DNA of 64,000 nucleotides from Poindextera sp036272595 (GCA_036272595.1 DATAYM010000010.1:1-64000), one strand, 5' to 3'. Counted from the stretch's first letter, positions 42,879 to 52,536 are shown. Translations and numbers: made by a program. Notes: generated by a model from the sequence alone, not told the origin.

Positions 42879-45095
42879 ATGAACACGCCGAAACAACGCA
42901 GGACATTTGGGCCGCGCGCCTGGAGCGCGGTCTCCCTCTTGGCGCTGGCCGCCAGCGGCCTGGGCGCGTCCGGCGCCCACGCCCAGGCTTCGCCCACGGG
43001 CCCTCAGGCCTCCGCCGGCGTCCCGGACGTCGTGGTGACGGCGGCGCGGCGCTCGGTCAGCCTGCAGAAGACATCGATCGCCGCCACGGTGCTGACCGGC
43101 CGCGACCTGACGCGCAAGAACATCAACAGCATCGACGCGCTGCAGTTCACCACCCCGTCGCTGACCATTCAGGACACCGGCGAGAACGCCCTGGTCAACA
43201 TCCGCGGCGTCGGCAAGAGCGAAGGCGGCATCCAGGCGCCCTCCGGCGTGCTGATCTACCGTGACGGTGTCTCGGCCTCTCCGGGCGGCTTCCTGGCCGA
43301 CGAGCCCTATTACGACATTGCCAGCCTCGAGGTCCTGCGCGGGCCGCAGGGCACCCTGGCCGGGCAGAACGCCACCGGCGGCGCCCTGTTCATCCGCGAG
43401 GCCGACCCCACCCTGGGCGCCAGCAACGGCTGGATCGAGGGGCAATACGGCAACTACAACGAGGCGCGCCTGCGCGGCGCCCTGAACCTGCCGACGAGCG
43501 ACACCTTCGCCATTCGCGTGGCCGGCAACCTCGAACACCGCGACAGCTTCTATCACATCACCGGCCCGTGGACCGGGAACCCGGGCCGGCACGACGAGGG
43601 CGACGCCCGGGTCAGCATGCTGTGGACGCCCACCGATGCGTTGCGCGTCGTCTGGAAGAACGACTACAGCTATATCGACCACGGCGGCTCGCCAGCCGGG
43701 CCGAACACCGGCTCCACGTCCGACCTGTTCAATCTCAGCTCCGACGCGCATCTGATGGGCATCGAGCAGGGCGTGCGCTCGGTCCTGCAGGTCAGCTACC
43801 GCTTCTCGGACGGCGTCACCCTACGGTCGATCAGCGGCCTGCAATATGGCCACACCGCCTACGACTTCGACCTCGACGGGACCAACCTCGGCCCGCCCAC
43901 GGGCCCGCTGATCGAGATGGTCAAGGGCAGTGACAGGACCCTTTCGGAAGAGATCAACCTGGTCTCCCCCGACCAGGGACCATTCACCTGGGTGCTGGGC
44001 GGGGTCTACCAGAATGAGCTGGTGGACATTCCCAATCGAGGGCTGGTCGAGTCGCTTCTGCCGGGCGGCAGCCCGACGACCAGCGAGGCGCTGCAGGTGG
44101 GCTACAAGACCCCAATCCAGGACTGGGGCATCTTCGGCCAAGGCTCCTACGACCTGACCAATCGCCTGCAGATTCAGGTCGGCGGACGCTATTCCGATTT
44201 CCACATGAGCATGACCGACCAGACCCTGGTGACCGTCAACGGCGCCGTGGCGATCAACCATCCGATCACGGACGAGCATGAGCACGACCAGCGACTGACC
44301 GGCAAGATCGACCTCAACTACAAGCTGAGCGGTGACGGCCTGCTCTATGCGTTCGTCGCCACCGGTCACAAATCGGGCGGCATCAACCCCATCGCCGCGC
44401 TCGCCGCGCCGCTTGGAACGCCGGCTCCGGAATTCAAGCCGGAAGAGGTGATCGACTACGAGGCCGGCTGGAAGCAGACCTTCCTGGACGGCCACCTGCG
44501 CACCCAGATCGACGGCTACCATTACGACTATCGGAACTTCCAGGTTGCCTTCTTCGATCCCGCCAGCGCCTTGAACCAGGTCAAGAATGCCACGGGCGCA
44601 AGCACGATCGACGGCGTCGAGGCTCAGGGCGAGGGCGCCTTCGGCGACCTGTCGTTCGATCTCGGCGTCTCCTGGCTGCAAAGCAAGCTCGGGACCTTCT
44701 TCGCGGTGGATACGCGCAATCTGGGCAAGGGCTTCCAGAACCTGAGCGGTCGTCCGCTGTCGAACGCCGCGCCCTGGACCTTCAACGCCGGCGCCCAGTA
44801 CGTCTTTCATGTGGGCGGTGGCGACACCCTGACGCCGCGCGTCGACTACGGCATGCTCGCCAGCCGCTGGGCCACCCTGTTCGAGATTTCGCCGATCGAC
44901 CGCCTCGCCGAGCAGAATCTGGTCAACGCCGAGCTGACCTATTCCCGGCGCGACAACTGGCAGGTCACCGCCTACGCGACCAACCTGTTCGACCAGCACT
45001 ACATCTCTTCGCTGGCCACGGGGGTATCGCAAAGCGGGCTCGCCACGGCTGGACCCCCGCGTCAGTATGGCGTGCGCATCTCAAAGTCGTTCTGA
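42879..45095 (+). CDS. TonB-dependent outer-membrane receptor
   Basis: The 738-residue receptor has a signal peptide (about 1-34, ending SGAHAQ), a TonB box (DVVVTAARRSVSLQ, about 49-62), a plug (SIDALQFTTPSLTIQ, VNIRGVGKSEGGI, SLEVLRGPQGTLAGQNATGG) and a barrel closing with QYGVRISKSF and its terminal Phe. It belongs to the large Caulobacter/sphingomonad group of substrate-unknown receptors. A TetR gene is divergent and an amidohydrolase gene follows 87 bases downstream on the same strand, separated by two hairpins. It probably imports the substrate of that hydrolase. Confidence 0.93.
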   Translation: MNTPKQRRTFGPRAWSAVSLLALAASGLGASGAHAQASPTGPQASAGVPDVVVTAARRSVSLQKTSIAATVLTGRDLTRKNINSIDALQFTTPSLTIQDTGENALVNIRGVGKSEGGIQAPSGVLIYRDGVSASPGGFLADEPYYDIASLEVLRGPQGTLAGQNATGGALFIREADPTLGASNGWIEGQYGNYNEARLRGALNLPTSDTFAIRVAGNLEHRDSFYHITGPWTGNPGRHDEGDARVSMLWTPTDALRVVWKNDYSYIDHGGSPAGPNTGSTSDLFNLSSDAHLMGIEQGVRSVLQVSYRFSDGVTLRSISGLQYGHTAYDFDLDGTNLGPPTGPLIEMVKGSDRTLSEEINLVSPDQGPFTWVLGGVYQNELVDIPNRGLVESLLPGGSPTTSEALQVGYKTPIQDWGIFGQGSYDLTNRLQIQVGGRYSDFHMSMTDQTLVTVNGAVAINHPITDEHEHDQRLTGKIDLNYKLSGDGLLYAFVATGHKSGGINPIAALAAPLGTPAPEFKPEEVIDYEAGWKQTFLDGHLRTQIDGYHYDYRNFQVAFFDPASALNQVKNATGASTIDGVEAQGEGAFGDLSFDLGVSWLQSKLGTFFAVDTRNLGKGFQNLSGRPLSNAAPWTFNAGAQYVFHVGGGDTLTPRVDYGMLASRWATLFEISPIDRLAEQNLVNAELTYSRRDNWQVTAYATNLFDQHYISSLATGVSQSGLATAGPPRQYGVRISKSF

Positions 45096-45109
45096 GCGGA
45101 TATCCGGTC

Positions 45110-45158
45110 GTCGGGCGTTGCGGCGCCCGACGCCTGGAGCGCCCATGGACGGCGCTCT
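45110..45158 (+). other. Two tandem hairpins between receptor and amidohydrolase genes
   Basis: CGTCGGGCG (45110-45118) pairs with CGCCCGACG (45125-45133), and GAGCGCC (45138-45144) pairs with GGCGCTC (45152-45158). Neither is followed by a U-run, so they are more likely mRNA-stability or processing elements setting different levels of the two proteins than full terminators. Confidence 0.4.
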
Positions 45159-45182
45159 TGAGCAAAACCCATAGGAGCGTTC

Positions 45183-46418
45183 ATGCCCGCCGTCCTCTTT
45201 GAGAACGCCAACCTGTTCGACGGCGTCGGCGATGCGCTGCGCCCGGCCCATGTCCTGGTCGAGGACGCGGTCATCCGTGAAGTCTCCGAGACGCCGATCC
45301 GCGTCACCGAGGCGATCCGCATCGATGTCGCCGGGCGCACGCTCATGCCGGGCCTCATCGACGCCCACGTGCACGCCTACTGCCCCGACGTCGATCCTGC
45401 CCGCGGCGACCGCCTGCCGATCACCATGGTCGCCCATCGCGCCCGGCGGATGCTGGAGGACAGCGCCCAGCGCGGCTTCACCAGCGTCCGCGACTGCGGC
45501 GGCGGCGATCATGGCCTGTTCCAGGCGCTGGAACGCGGCTGGATCAAGGGCCCTCGCCTGTTCTATTGCGGCCGCGCGCTCAGCCAGACCGGCGGCCATG
45601 GCGACGGCCGCGCGCGGTTCGAGGCCTGCGCCTGCGGCCACATGCACGAGAGCGGCTACGAAGGGCACCTTTCCCGCACTGTCGACGGGCCCGAGAATCT
45701 GCGCCTGGCCGTGCGCGAGGAACTCCGCCGCGGCGCCAGCTTCATCAAGATCATGGGCTCGGGCGGCGTCGCCTCGCCCTCCGACCCCATTCATCTGGCG
45801 CAGTATTCCGCCGACGAGATTCGCGCCGTCGTCGACGAGGCCGAACGCAACGAGGTCTATGTCACCGCCCACGTCCATCCCGACGAGGCGCTGCGCCGCT
45901 GCATCGACCTGGGCGTCCACTGCATCGAGCACGGCACGCTGATCAGCGCCGCGACCGCCGCCGTGGCCGCAGAGAAGGACGTGCCGGTGGTGCCGACCCT
46001 CGCGGTGATCAAGGCGCTGGCGCGCCACGGCGCGGATCTCGGTTTCCCCGCGGCCTCGCTGGCGAAACTGGCGGAGATCGAGCCGCTGGCCATCGGCGCG
46101 GTGGATCGGCTCAAGCAGGCCGGGGTGCGCATCGGTTTCGGCACCGACCTGATCGGCGTGCTCGACCGCCATCAATGCCTGGAGTTCGAGCTGCGCCGGG
46201 AGGTGTTGTCGCCGGCGGAGATCCTGCGCTCGGCCACCAGCGGCAACGCCGATATCCTGGGCGCCGGCGATCGCATCGGCCGCATCGCCGCCGGATGCCT
46301 CGCCGACCTGATCGTCATCGATGGCGACCCGCTTTCGGACATCACCCTGTTCAAGGAAGACGGTCGCCACGTGCCCATCGTCATGAAGGGCGGCGCGTTC
46401 CTGAAGGGCGCGCCCTAG
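45183..46418 (+). CDS. Amidohydrolase of the COG1228 (imidazolonepropionase/prolidase-like) group
   Basis: The 411-residue metal hydrolase has the amidohydrolase barrel: MPGLIDAHVHAY (HxH ligands), RGFTSVRDCGGG, SFIKIMGSGGVASPSDP (the carboxylated-Lys position), VYVTAHVHPDEA (His), VHCIEHGTLI (His) and RIGFGTDLIGV (Asp). All core metal ligands are present. Characterised Caulobacter members of this group act as prolidase-like enzymes or carboxypeptidases on Xaa-Pro, Xaa-Arg/Lys and N-acyl or N-methyl-phosphonate amino-acid derivatives. GGAG precedes the ATG by 6. It follows the TonB receptor, so it may hydrolyse the peptide that the receptor imports. Confidence 0.9.
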   Translation: MPAVLFENANLFDGVGDALRPAHVLVEDAVIREVSETPIRVTEAIRIDVAGRTLMPGLIDAHVHAYCPDVDPARGDRLPITMVAHRARRMLEDSAQRGFTSVRDCGGGDHGLFQALERGWIKGPRLFYCGRALSQTGGHGDGRARFEACACGHMHESGYEGHLSRTVDGPENLRLAVREELRRGASFIKIMGSGGVASPSDPIHLAQYSADEIRAVVDEAERNEVYVTAHVHPDEALRRCIDLGVHCIEHGTLISAATAAVAAEKDVPVVPTLAVIKALARHGADLGFPAASLAKLAEIEPLAIGAVDRLKQAGVRIGFGTDLIGVLDRHQCLEFELRREVLSPAEILRSATSGNADILGAGDRIGRIAAGCLADLIVIDGDPLSDITLFKEDGRHVPIVMKGGAFLKGAP

Positions 46419-46459
46419 CCGCCATCGGCGTGGCCGCTCCTCGGCGGCCCGATGGCGGC
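46418..46459. terminator. Hairpin after the amidohydrolase gene
   Basis: Perfect 11-bp arms GCCGCCATCGG (46418-46428) and CCGATGGCGGC (46449-46459) begin at the last base of the amidohydrolase stop codon. There is no U-run, so termination efficiency is uncertain. Confidence 0.4.
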
Positions 46460-46585
46460 TGAAACACAGCCCTCGCTCTCGCAGCCCACGAACGACGGCG
46501 AAAGCGACTGGCGCGTGGCCGCGGCCATCGGCGAGGCTTCGAAGCGCATCGGTTGGAAAACGCCCGTTCCGTCATTGGAAACGGC

Positions 46586-46605
46586 GCGCCGGATAAAACC
46601 GGCGC
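46586..46605 (-). terminator. Hairpin downstream of tRNA-Phe
   Basis: GCGCCGG (46586-46592) and CCGGCGC (46599-46605) surround ATAAAA. Lying 16 bases beyond the tRNA-Phe 3' end on the minus strand, it could end that transcript, although the following sequence (GCCGTTTCC) has only a short T-run. Confidence 0.45.
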
Positions 46606-46621
46606 CCCCTTGTGGGAGTTG

Positions 46622-46697
<76 letters not shown>

Positions 46698-46791
46698 CCT
46701 TGGGGGCCGGCGCTCCTGATTGCATCAGGTTCGTCGCGGGACGCCGTCTATAGGGGAGGCTCCGAAGGCTGTCCAGCCAAGCCGGTCGCGG

Positions 46792-46977
46792 CTAATCCTC
46801 CGGCGGCGGCTTTGGCGGCGACGGAACATCCTCCTCCTCGTCCACCGGTGCGCCGGGGATGGCGTAGGCGCCGGTGAACCAGCGCGCCAGGTCGACGTCG
46901 GCGCAGCGCTTCGAGCAGAAGGGCCGGAGCTCCGGCTCCGTCGGGCGGCCGCAGATAGGGCATTTGGCGGTGCTCAT
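46792..46977 (-). CDS. yacG: YacG-type small zinc protein (DNA gyrase inhibitor family)
   Basis: A 61-residue protein with MSTAKCPICGRPTEPELRPFCSKRCADVDLARWFTGAYAIPG, the four-Cys zinc ribbon (CxxC then CxxxC) of YacG, which in E. coli inhibits GyrB binding to DNA. The acidic/proline tail EEEDVPSPPKPPPED is longer than usual. The start at 46977 overlaps the maf stop (ATGA). Confidence 0.9.
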   Translation of the reverse strand: MSTAKCPICGRPTEPELRPFCSKRCADVDLARWFTGAYAIPGAPVDEEEDVPSPPKPPPED

Positions 46978-47534
46978 CGTCGCCACCCCAACCCTTCGAG
47001 CAGGCAGGCGGTTTCATAGAGCGGCAGGCCGACGACGCCGGTGTAGGAGCCCGACAGGCTGATCGCGAAGGCCCCTGCCCGCCCCTGGATGGCGTAGGCG
47101 CCGGCCTTGCCGCGCCATTCTTCGCTGGCCAGGTAGGCGGCGATCTCGGCCTCGGTGAGCCGCTTGAAGATCAGCCGGCTCTCGCTCAGGCGCGCGCCGC
47201 TACGGCCGTCCGGCGCAATCAGGCAGACGGCGCTCAGCACCCGGTGGGCGCGGCCGGAGATCAGCGACAGGAACCGCCGCGCCTCCGCCGCGTCCGCGGC
47301 CTTGCCGAGCATGCGGCGGCCGACGGCGACGATGGTGTCGGCGGCCAGCACGTAGGCGTCGGGGCGGCGCTCGCGCGCCGCTTCGGCCTTGGCGCGCGCC
47401 AGGCGCACGGCGGCGAGGCGCGGCGTCTCGTCCTTGAGCGGCGTCTCATCGATGTCGGAAGGGTCGATCTGGTCGGGCTCGACGCCGATCTGGCGGAGCA
47501 GGGCCAGGCGCCTTGGGCTGGCGCTCGCCAGCAC
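46974..47534 (-). CDS. maf: Maf-family nucleotide pyrophosphatase, start uncertain
   Basis: The product hydrolyses non-canonical or methylated nucleoside triphosphates (Maf/YhdE/YceF family). Visible: LASASPRRLALLRQIGVEPD (substrate loop SPRR), DIDETPLKDETP, YVLAADTIVAVGRRMLGKAADAAEARRFL, and a C-terminal GVVGLPLYET. The only standard start in frame is the GTG at 47534, giving MLASASPRR, which clips the first strand (family: LVLASxSPRR). The upstream codons are CTG ACC AGC CCA CCT CCG CTC immediately after the infA stop codon, so initiation at the CTG at 47555 is possible. It sits between infA and yacG, with ATGA coupling to the latter. Confidence 0.88.
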   Translation of the reverse strand: MLASASPRRLALLRQIGVEPDQIDPSDIDETPLKDETPRLAAVRLARAKAEAARERRPDAYVLAADTIVAVGRRMLGKAADAAEARRFLSLISGRAHRVLSAVCLIAPDGRSGARLSESRLIFKRLTEAEIAAYLASEEWRGKAGAYAIQGRAGAFAISLSGSYTGVVGLPLYETACLLEGLGWRR

Positions 47535-47555
47535 GAGCGGAGGTGGGCTGGTCAG

Positions 47556-47774
47556 CTATTTGAACCGGTAGGTGATGCGGCCCTTGGTCAGGTCATAGGG
47601 GGTCATTTCGACCAGGACCTTGTCCCCGGCCAGCACCCGGATGCGGTTCTTGCGCATCTTGCCGGCGGTGTGGGCGATGATTTCATGCTCGTTGTCGAGC
47701 TTTACGCGGAAGGTCGCGTTGGGCAGGAGCTCGCTTACCGTGCCCGGAAACTCCAACAGTTCTTCTTTCGCCAT
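47556..47774 (-). CDS. infA: Translation initiation factor IF-1
   Basis: The 72-residue S1-fold protein is a full-length IF-1: MAKEELLEFPGTVSELLPNATFRVKL, GHEIIAHTAGKMRKNRIR-like core (here EHEIIAHTAGKMRKNRIRVL) and MTPYDLTKGRITYRFK at the end. It assists start-codon selection on the 30S subunit. It precedes maf on the same strand in the order known from Caulobacter. Confidence 0.98.
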   Translation of the reverse strand: MAKEELLEFPGTVSELLPNATFRVKLDNEHEIIAHTAGKMRKNRIRVLAGDKVLVEMTPYDLTKGRITYRFK

Positions 47775-47866
47775 ACGGTCTCTCTAAAAGTGACGGACTA
47801 AAACAAGACGGCCCGCGCCGGCCAGTCCGGTGCGCGAGCCGTGCTTCGTTACAAAGTATAACGCAT

Positions 47867-48319
47867 TCAGCCCCCAAAGGTCGATGGCTTGCCGAAACGC
47901 TCCAGGATGCGCGCCTTCAGGTCGTCGCGGACGCCGCGATAGGCGTCCAGCACCGCCTCGCGCGAGCCGGTCGCCAGGGTCGGGTCGAAGGTCGGCCAGT
48001 AGTCGATCTCGACCGCGGCGCCCCGGGTCATCTCCACCGCCCGGTGCTGCGCCTCCGGCGTCAGCGAGATCACCAGGTCGAAGGCGCTGGCGGCCAGGTC
48101 GTCGAAGCTCTTGGCATGATGGCGGCTGAGGTCCGCGCCGATCTCCTCCATCACCGCCACCGCGAAGGGGTCGAACTCGCCGGCGGGCGCGAGGCCGCAG
48201 CTGTCGACATAGGCCTGGGTGCCGTAGATCAGCTTCATCAGCCCCTCGGCCATGGGCGAGCGGACGCGGTTGAGGTTGCAGGCGAACAGGACGGCGCCTG
48301 GAAGTCTGAGCTCCGCCAC
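47867..48319 (-). CDS. Low-molecular-weight protein tyrosine phosphatase / arsenate reductase-like
   Basis: The 150-residue protein has the LMW-PTP phosphate loop CNLNRVRSP (CX5R) at about 14-22 and a candidate general-acid DP in YWPTFDPTLA. No extra arsenate-reductase cysteines are seen, so a phosphatase role is more likely than ArsC. The gene starts 3 bases after the UPF0262 stop and precedes infA, a conserved Caulobacterales order. Confidence 0.85.
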   Translation of the reverse strand: MAELRLPGAVLFACNLNRVRSPMAEGLMKLIYGTQAYVDSCGLAPAGEFDPFAVAVMEEIGADLSRHHAKSFDDLAASAFDLVISLTPEAQHRAVEMTRGAAVEIDYWPTFDPTLATGSREAVLDAYRGVRDDLKARILERFGKPSTFGG

Positions 48320-48322
48320 CGC

Positions 48323-48799
48323 CTAGCCTCGCCAATGCAGGGCGCAGACCAGGGTGAAGAGCCTCCTGGCGGTGTCGATGTCGGTCTCGACCTTGCCCTC
48401 CAGCCGGCTGCGCAACAGGGCCGAGCCCTCGTCGTGCAGGCCGCGGCGGCCCATGTCCAACGCTTCGATCTGGGCCGGCGTGGCGTTGCGGATGGCGTCG
48501 TAATAGCTCTCGCAGACCAGGAAATAGTCCTTGATGATGCTGCGGAACGGCGACAGCGAAAGCAGGTGCCGGTGGGCGTAGTCCGGCCCGGTGATGTCCA
48601 GCGCCAGGCGGTTGTCGATCAGGGCGATGGTCAGGGCGTAGGGCCCGCCCTGGGCGCCCGTCGGCTCGAAATAGTTGGCCTCGAGAAGGTCGAAGATGGC
48701 GACCTGCCGCTCATGCTCCTGGTCGCGCGACACCGAGGCCAGCGACGCCTCGTCGAGGACCACGCTCTGCAGCCGGTGCTTTGATCGCTCGTCGGTCAC
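48323..48799 (-). CDS. UPF0262 family protein
   Basis: A 158-residue conserved alphaproteobacterial protein of unknown function: HRLQSVVLDEASLASVSRDQEHERQVAIFDLLEANYFEPTG ... FRSIIKDYFLVCESYYDAIRNATPAQIEALDMGRRGLHDEGSALLRSRL. The start is a GTG at 48799 (VTDERSKHRL) behind GGAGG at a spacing of 7; the frame upstream of it consists of repeat sequence. It lies between hisD and the phosphatase gene, as in Caulobacter. Confidence 0.9.
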   Translation of the reverse strand: MTDERSKHRLQSVVLDEASLASVSRDQEHERQVAIFDLLEANYFEPTGAQGGPYALTIALIDNRLALDITGPDYAHRHLLSLSPFRSIIKDYFLVCESYYDAIRNATPAQIEALDMGRRGLHDEGSALLRSRLEGKVETDIDTARRLFTLVCALHWRG

Positions 48800-48800
48800 T

Positions 48801-49055
48801 CCCGATCCTCCCCCATAGGGGGAGGGGGGTGACGCCCGGCCGCCGCGGAGCGGCGGCATGGAATCGCCAACGACTTGGCGATTCCCGGAAGGAACGCCCG
48901 CGCCCTGGGCGCGGGCTGGGCCGAAGCATGGTGGAGGGGGCTTGCCGCGCCTCTGCGCCGGAAAACCTGTCTTAAGTTTATCCTGAATCGGCTGCACGCG
49001 GCATCAAGCCCCCTCCACCGCACTTCGTGCGGTCCCCCTCCCCCAACGGGGGAGG
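48801..49055. repeat. Mosaic palindromic repeat region between hisD and UPF0262
   Basis: Nested inverted repeats fill this 255-bp gap: GAATCGCCAA/TTGGCGATTC (48861-48870, 48875-48884); GCCCGCGC/GCGCGGGC (48896-48903, 48909-48916); GTGGAGGGGGCTT (48931-48943) pairing with AAGCCCCCTCCAC (49006-49018); CCGCACTTCGTGCGG (49018-49032); and two similar CCTCCCCC-NNNN-GGGGGAGG hairpins at both ends. The outer hairpins and the 13-bp pair make the whole region a large folded structure. Such REP/BIME-like elements recur between genes in Caulobacterales. The UPF0262 ribosome site (GGAGG) lies at its left edge. Confidence 0.75.
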
Positions 49056-49128
49056 AACTGGGAGCAACCATCGCCACGATCCGACTCCTCTCGGCTGCGC
49101 CTGCTTTAGTGCAAGACGGGCCGCTTCG

Positions 49129-50415
49129 TCATCCGCGCCGATTGAGGCGGATCGAGGCGGATCGGGCGTGGGCGGGCAGCCCCTCGGCCTCGGCCAGGGC
49201 CACGGTCGCCTCCGCCAGATGCGCGAAGGCCTCGGCGTCGCAGCCGACGATCGAGGTGCGCTTCAGGAAATCAAACACCGAAAGGCCAGACGAGAACCGC
49301 GCCGCACGGCTGGTGGGCAGCACGTGGTTGGAGCCGGCCACATAGTCGCCGATGGCCTCCGGCGCGTAACGGCCGAGGAAGATCGCCCCGGCGTGGCGGA
49401 TGGCGGCCGACAGCGGCTCGGGATCCGCCACCGCCAGCTCGACGTGCTCGGGGGCGATCTGGTTGACTAGGGCGGCGGCGCGATCGAGGCCGGCGATCAC
49501 CACCGCCCCGTGGTCGTTCCACGAGGCGCGCGCGGTCTCCCGCGTCGCCAGCTGGAACAGCTGCAAGGCCATCGCCGCCTCGACCCGGCCGGCGAACACC
49601 TCGTCGTCGGTGACCAGGATGGACTGGGCGTCCGGGTCGTGCTCGGCCTGCGAGAGCAGGTCGGCGGCGATCCAGTCCGGGTCGTTCTGGCCATCAGCGA
49701 CCACGACGATCTCCGACGGCCCGGCCAGGGCGTCGATGCCGACGACGCCGTAGAGCCGGCGCTTGGCGGCGGTGACATAGGCGTTGCCCGGCCCGACGAT
49801 CTTGTCGACCGGATTGATCGGTCCCGCGCCATAGGCCAGCGCGGCGCAGGCCTGGGCGCCGCCGACGCGCCAGATCTCGGTGACCCCCGCCTCCTTGGCC
49901 GCCGCCAGCACCGCCGGCTCCAGCCTTCCTGGGGGGGTGACCATGGCGATGCGCCCGACCCCCGCCACCGCCGCCGGCACGGCGTTCATCAGCACGGTGG
50001 AGGGATAGGCGGCGCGGCCGCCGGGCACATAGACCCCGACCGCGTCCAGCGGCGTCCAGCGCCAGCCGAGCTCGACCCCGGCCTCGTCGACGAACCGCGC
50101 ATCGGCCGGCCGCTGGCGTTCGTGATAGGCGCGGATGCGGCGGGCGGCGAAGGCGATCGCCGCGCGCACCTCGGGCGAACATTCGGCGGCGCCGGCTTCG
50201 ATCTCGGCGGGGCTGACGTGGATGGTCTCCTCGTCCAGTTCGACGCCGTCGAACCGGTGCGAATAGTCCAGCAGCGCCCGCAGCCCCTCGGTCTTCACCC
50301 GCTCGATGATCTCGGCGACGGCGGCGTCCACCGCGGCGGGCGACCCGCGCGCCTCGTCGAGAAAGGCTATGAAGTCGGCCTCGAAGGCCGGATCGTTGGC
50401 GTTGAAACGGCGCAT
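49129..50415 (-). CDS. hisD: Histidinol dehydrogenase
   Basis: The 428-residue enzyme performs the last two steps of histidine synthesis (histidinol to histidine, two NAD-dependent oxidations, zinc). Visible: VYVPGGRAAYPSTVLMNAVPA, DKIVGPGNAYVTAAKR, AGPSEIVVVAD, LLSQAEHDPDAQSILVT (Gln/His ligands), APEHVELAV, GDYVAGSNHVLPTSRAARF and HARSASIRLN. All signatures are intact. It lies downstream of the DUF2948 gene. Confidence 0.98.
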   Translation of the reverse strand: MRRFNANDPAFEADFIAFLDEARGSPAAVDAAVAEIIERVKTEGLRALLDYSHRFDGVELDEETIHVSPAEIEAGAAECSPEVRAAIAFAARRIRAYHERQRPADARFVDEAGVELGWRWTPLDAVGVYVPGGRAAYPSTVLMNAVPAAVAGVGRIAMVTPPGRLEPAVLAAAKEAGVTEIWRVGGAQACAALAYGAGPINPVDKIVGPGNAYVTAAKRRLYGVVGIDALAGPSEIVVVADGQNDPDWIAADLLSQAEHDPDAQSILVTDDEVFAGRVEAAMALQLFQLATRETARASWNDHGAVVIAGLDRAAALVNQIAPEHVELAVADPEPLSAAIRHAGAIFLGRYAPEAIGDYVAGSNHVLPTSRAARFSSGLSVFDFLKRTSIVGCDAEAFAHLAEATVALAEAEGLPAHARSASIRLNRRG

Positions 50416-50485
50416 GGGCGTCTAGATGCGGGGTTGGTCCGCAGACTCAAGCATTTTTGTGCGGAACCAGCTTAGTTTGAAGCCG

Positions 50486-50917
50486 TCACTCCCCATGCGC
50501 CGGCGCGCGCTTGCAGGGCCAGGGGTCGGAGAGGTCGGCCATGGCGGCGTCGATGCATTCGACCTCCAGATGCAGGTCGCCGCCGCCGGCGAAGTGCAGC
50601 AGGACGCCGCCGCCTGGCGCGTCGCCCGGTTCGAAGTCCACCGCCAGCAGCTCGACGACGGCCTCCGGCTGCTCGCGCTTCAGGTTGCGCGCCTTGACCG
50701 CCATCACCGAGCCGAACTGCAGCGCCGCCCGCACCCGCTCGGCGCCCGGCGCCTCGGCCTCCCAGCGGAAGCGGTTCAGCACCAGGGTGATGCGCCGCTC
50801 GTCCGGCTCATAGGAGATGTCGCCGATCTGGCCGACGGCGTCCTGCAGCGCCGCCGAGATCACGCCCAGATCGTCGGCGTCTTCGGCGAGCAGTCTGAGC
50901 GCTGGCGTTTCGGGCAT
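50486..50917 (-). CDS. DUF2948 family protein
   Basis: A 143-residue conserved alphaproteobacterial protein of unknown function: LRLLAEDADDLGVISAALQDAVGQIGDISYEPDERRITLVLNRFRWE ... ALQFGSVMAVKARNL ... LLHFAGGGDLHLEVECIDAAMADLSDPWP. The start at 50917 (MPETPALRL) matches relatives; a longer frame adds 16 unrelated residues. It lies 10 bases after murA and 70 bases before hisD, the standard Caulobacter order. Confidence 0.88.
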   Translation of the reverse strand: MPETPALRLLAEDADDLGVISAALQDAVGQIGDISYEPDERRITLVLNRFRWEAEAPGAERVRAALQFGSVMAVKARNLKREQPEAVVELLAVDFEPGDAPGGGVLLHFAGGGDLHLEVECIDAAMADLSDPWPCKRAPAHGE

Positions 50918-50927
50918 TGTCGTTCGT

Positions 50928-52208
<1,281 letters not shown>

Positions 52209-52302
52209 GACGCCCCTTTGCGGGCTCGCGGGTTGCGTTCGCGAGCGGCCTGTCCAAGCCCGCTTCTATACCACGTCCATCGCCTTGCAAGCGGCGCCCT
52301 AT

Positions 52303-52440
52303 CTAGTTGGATTCAGGCGCAGTCTTGGCGGGCTTCGACGCCTTGCGGCGCTTGAGGTTCGCCCGCAGCGCCGCCGCCAGCTTCGCCTCGCGGGCCGGCG
52401 GCGGTTTGGGTGTCTTCGGAGGATCGGCGGCGTCGTCCAT
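52303..52440 (-). CDS. Small basic protein conserved in Alphaproteobacteria
   Basis: A 45-residue ORF, MDDAADPPKTPKPPPAREAK then LAAALRANLKRRKASKP, resembles the proline-rich start plus AALRxNLxRRK basic helix that I recall as a recurring short hypothetical protein in alphaproteobacteria. It begins at an ATG at 52440 and stops 95 bases before murA. Function is unknown; the basic helix suggests nucleic-acid or ribosome contact. The larger open frame around it is not protein-like. Confidence 0.6.
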   Translation of the reverse strand: MDDAADPPKTPKPPPAREAKLAAALRANLKRRKASKPAKTAPESN

Positions 52441-52536
52441 GCCGCCAGGGCTAACCAAGCCGGCGCCGCCGTCAAGCCGCTTGACGCAGGCGTACCGGAC
52501 AGCGCGACTAGGCTGGCATGAACGACGCCGCAGATC

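Noticed and set aside
47867..48319. Arsenate reductase ArsC as the main annotation
   Set aside because: CX5R and the DP acid fit a phosphatase; extra ArsC cysteines and ars neighbours are absent.
48801..49055. A CRISPR array
   Set aside because: The repeats are inverted and of unequal type, with no regular direct repeats or spacers and no cas genes nearby.
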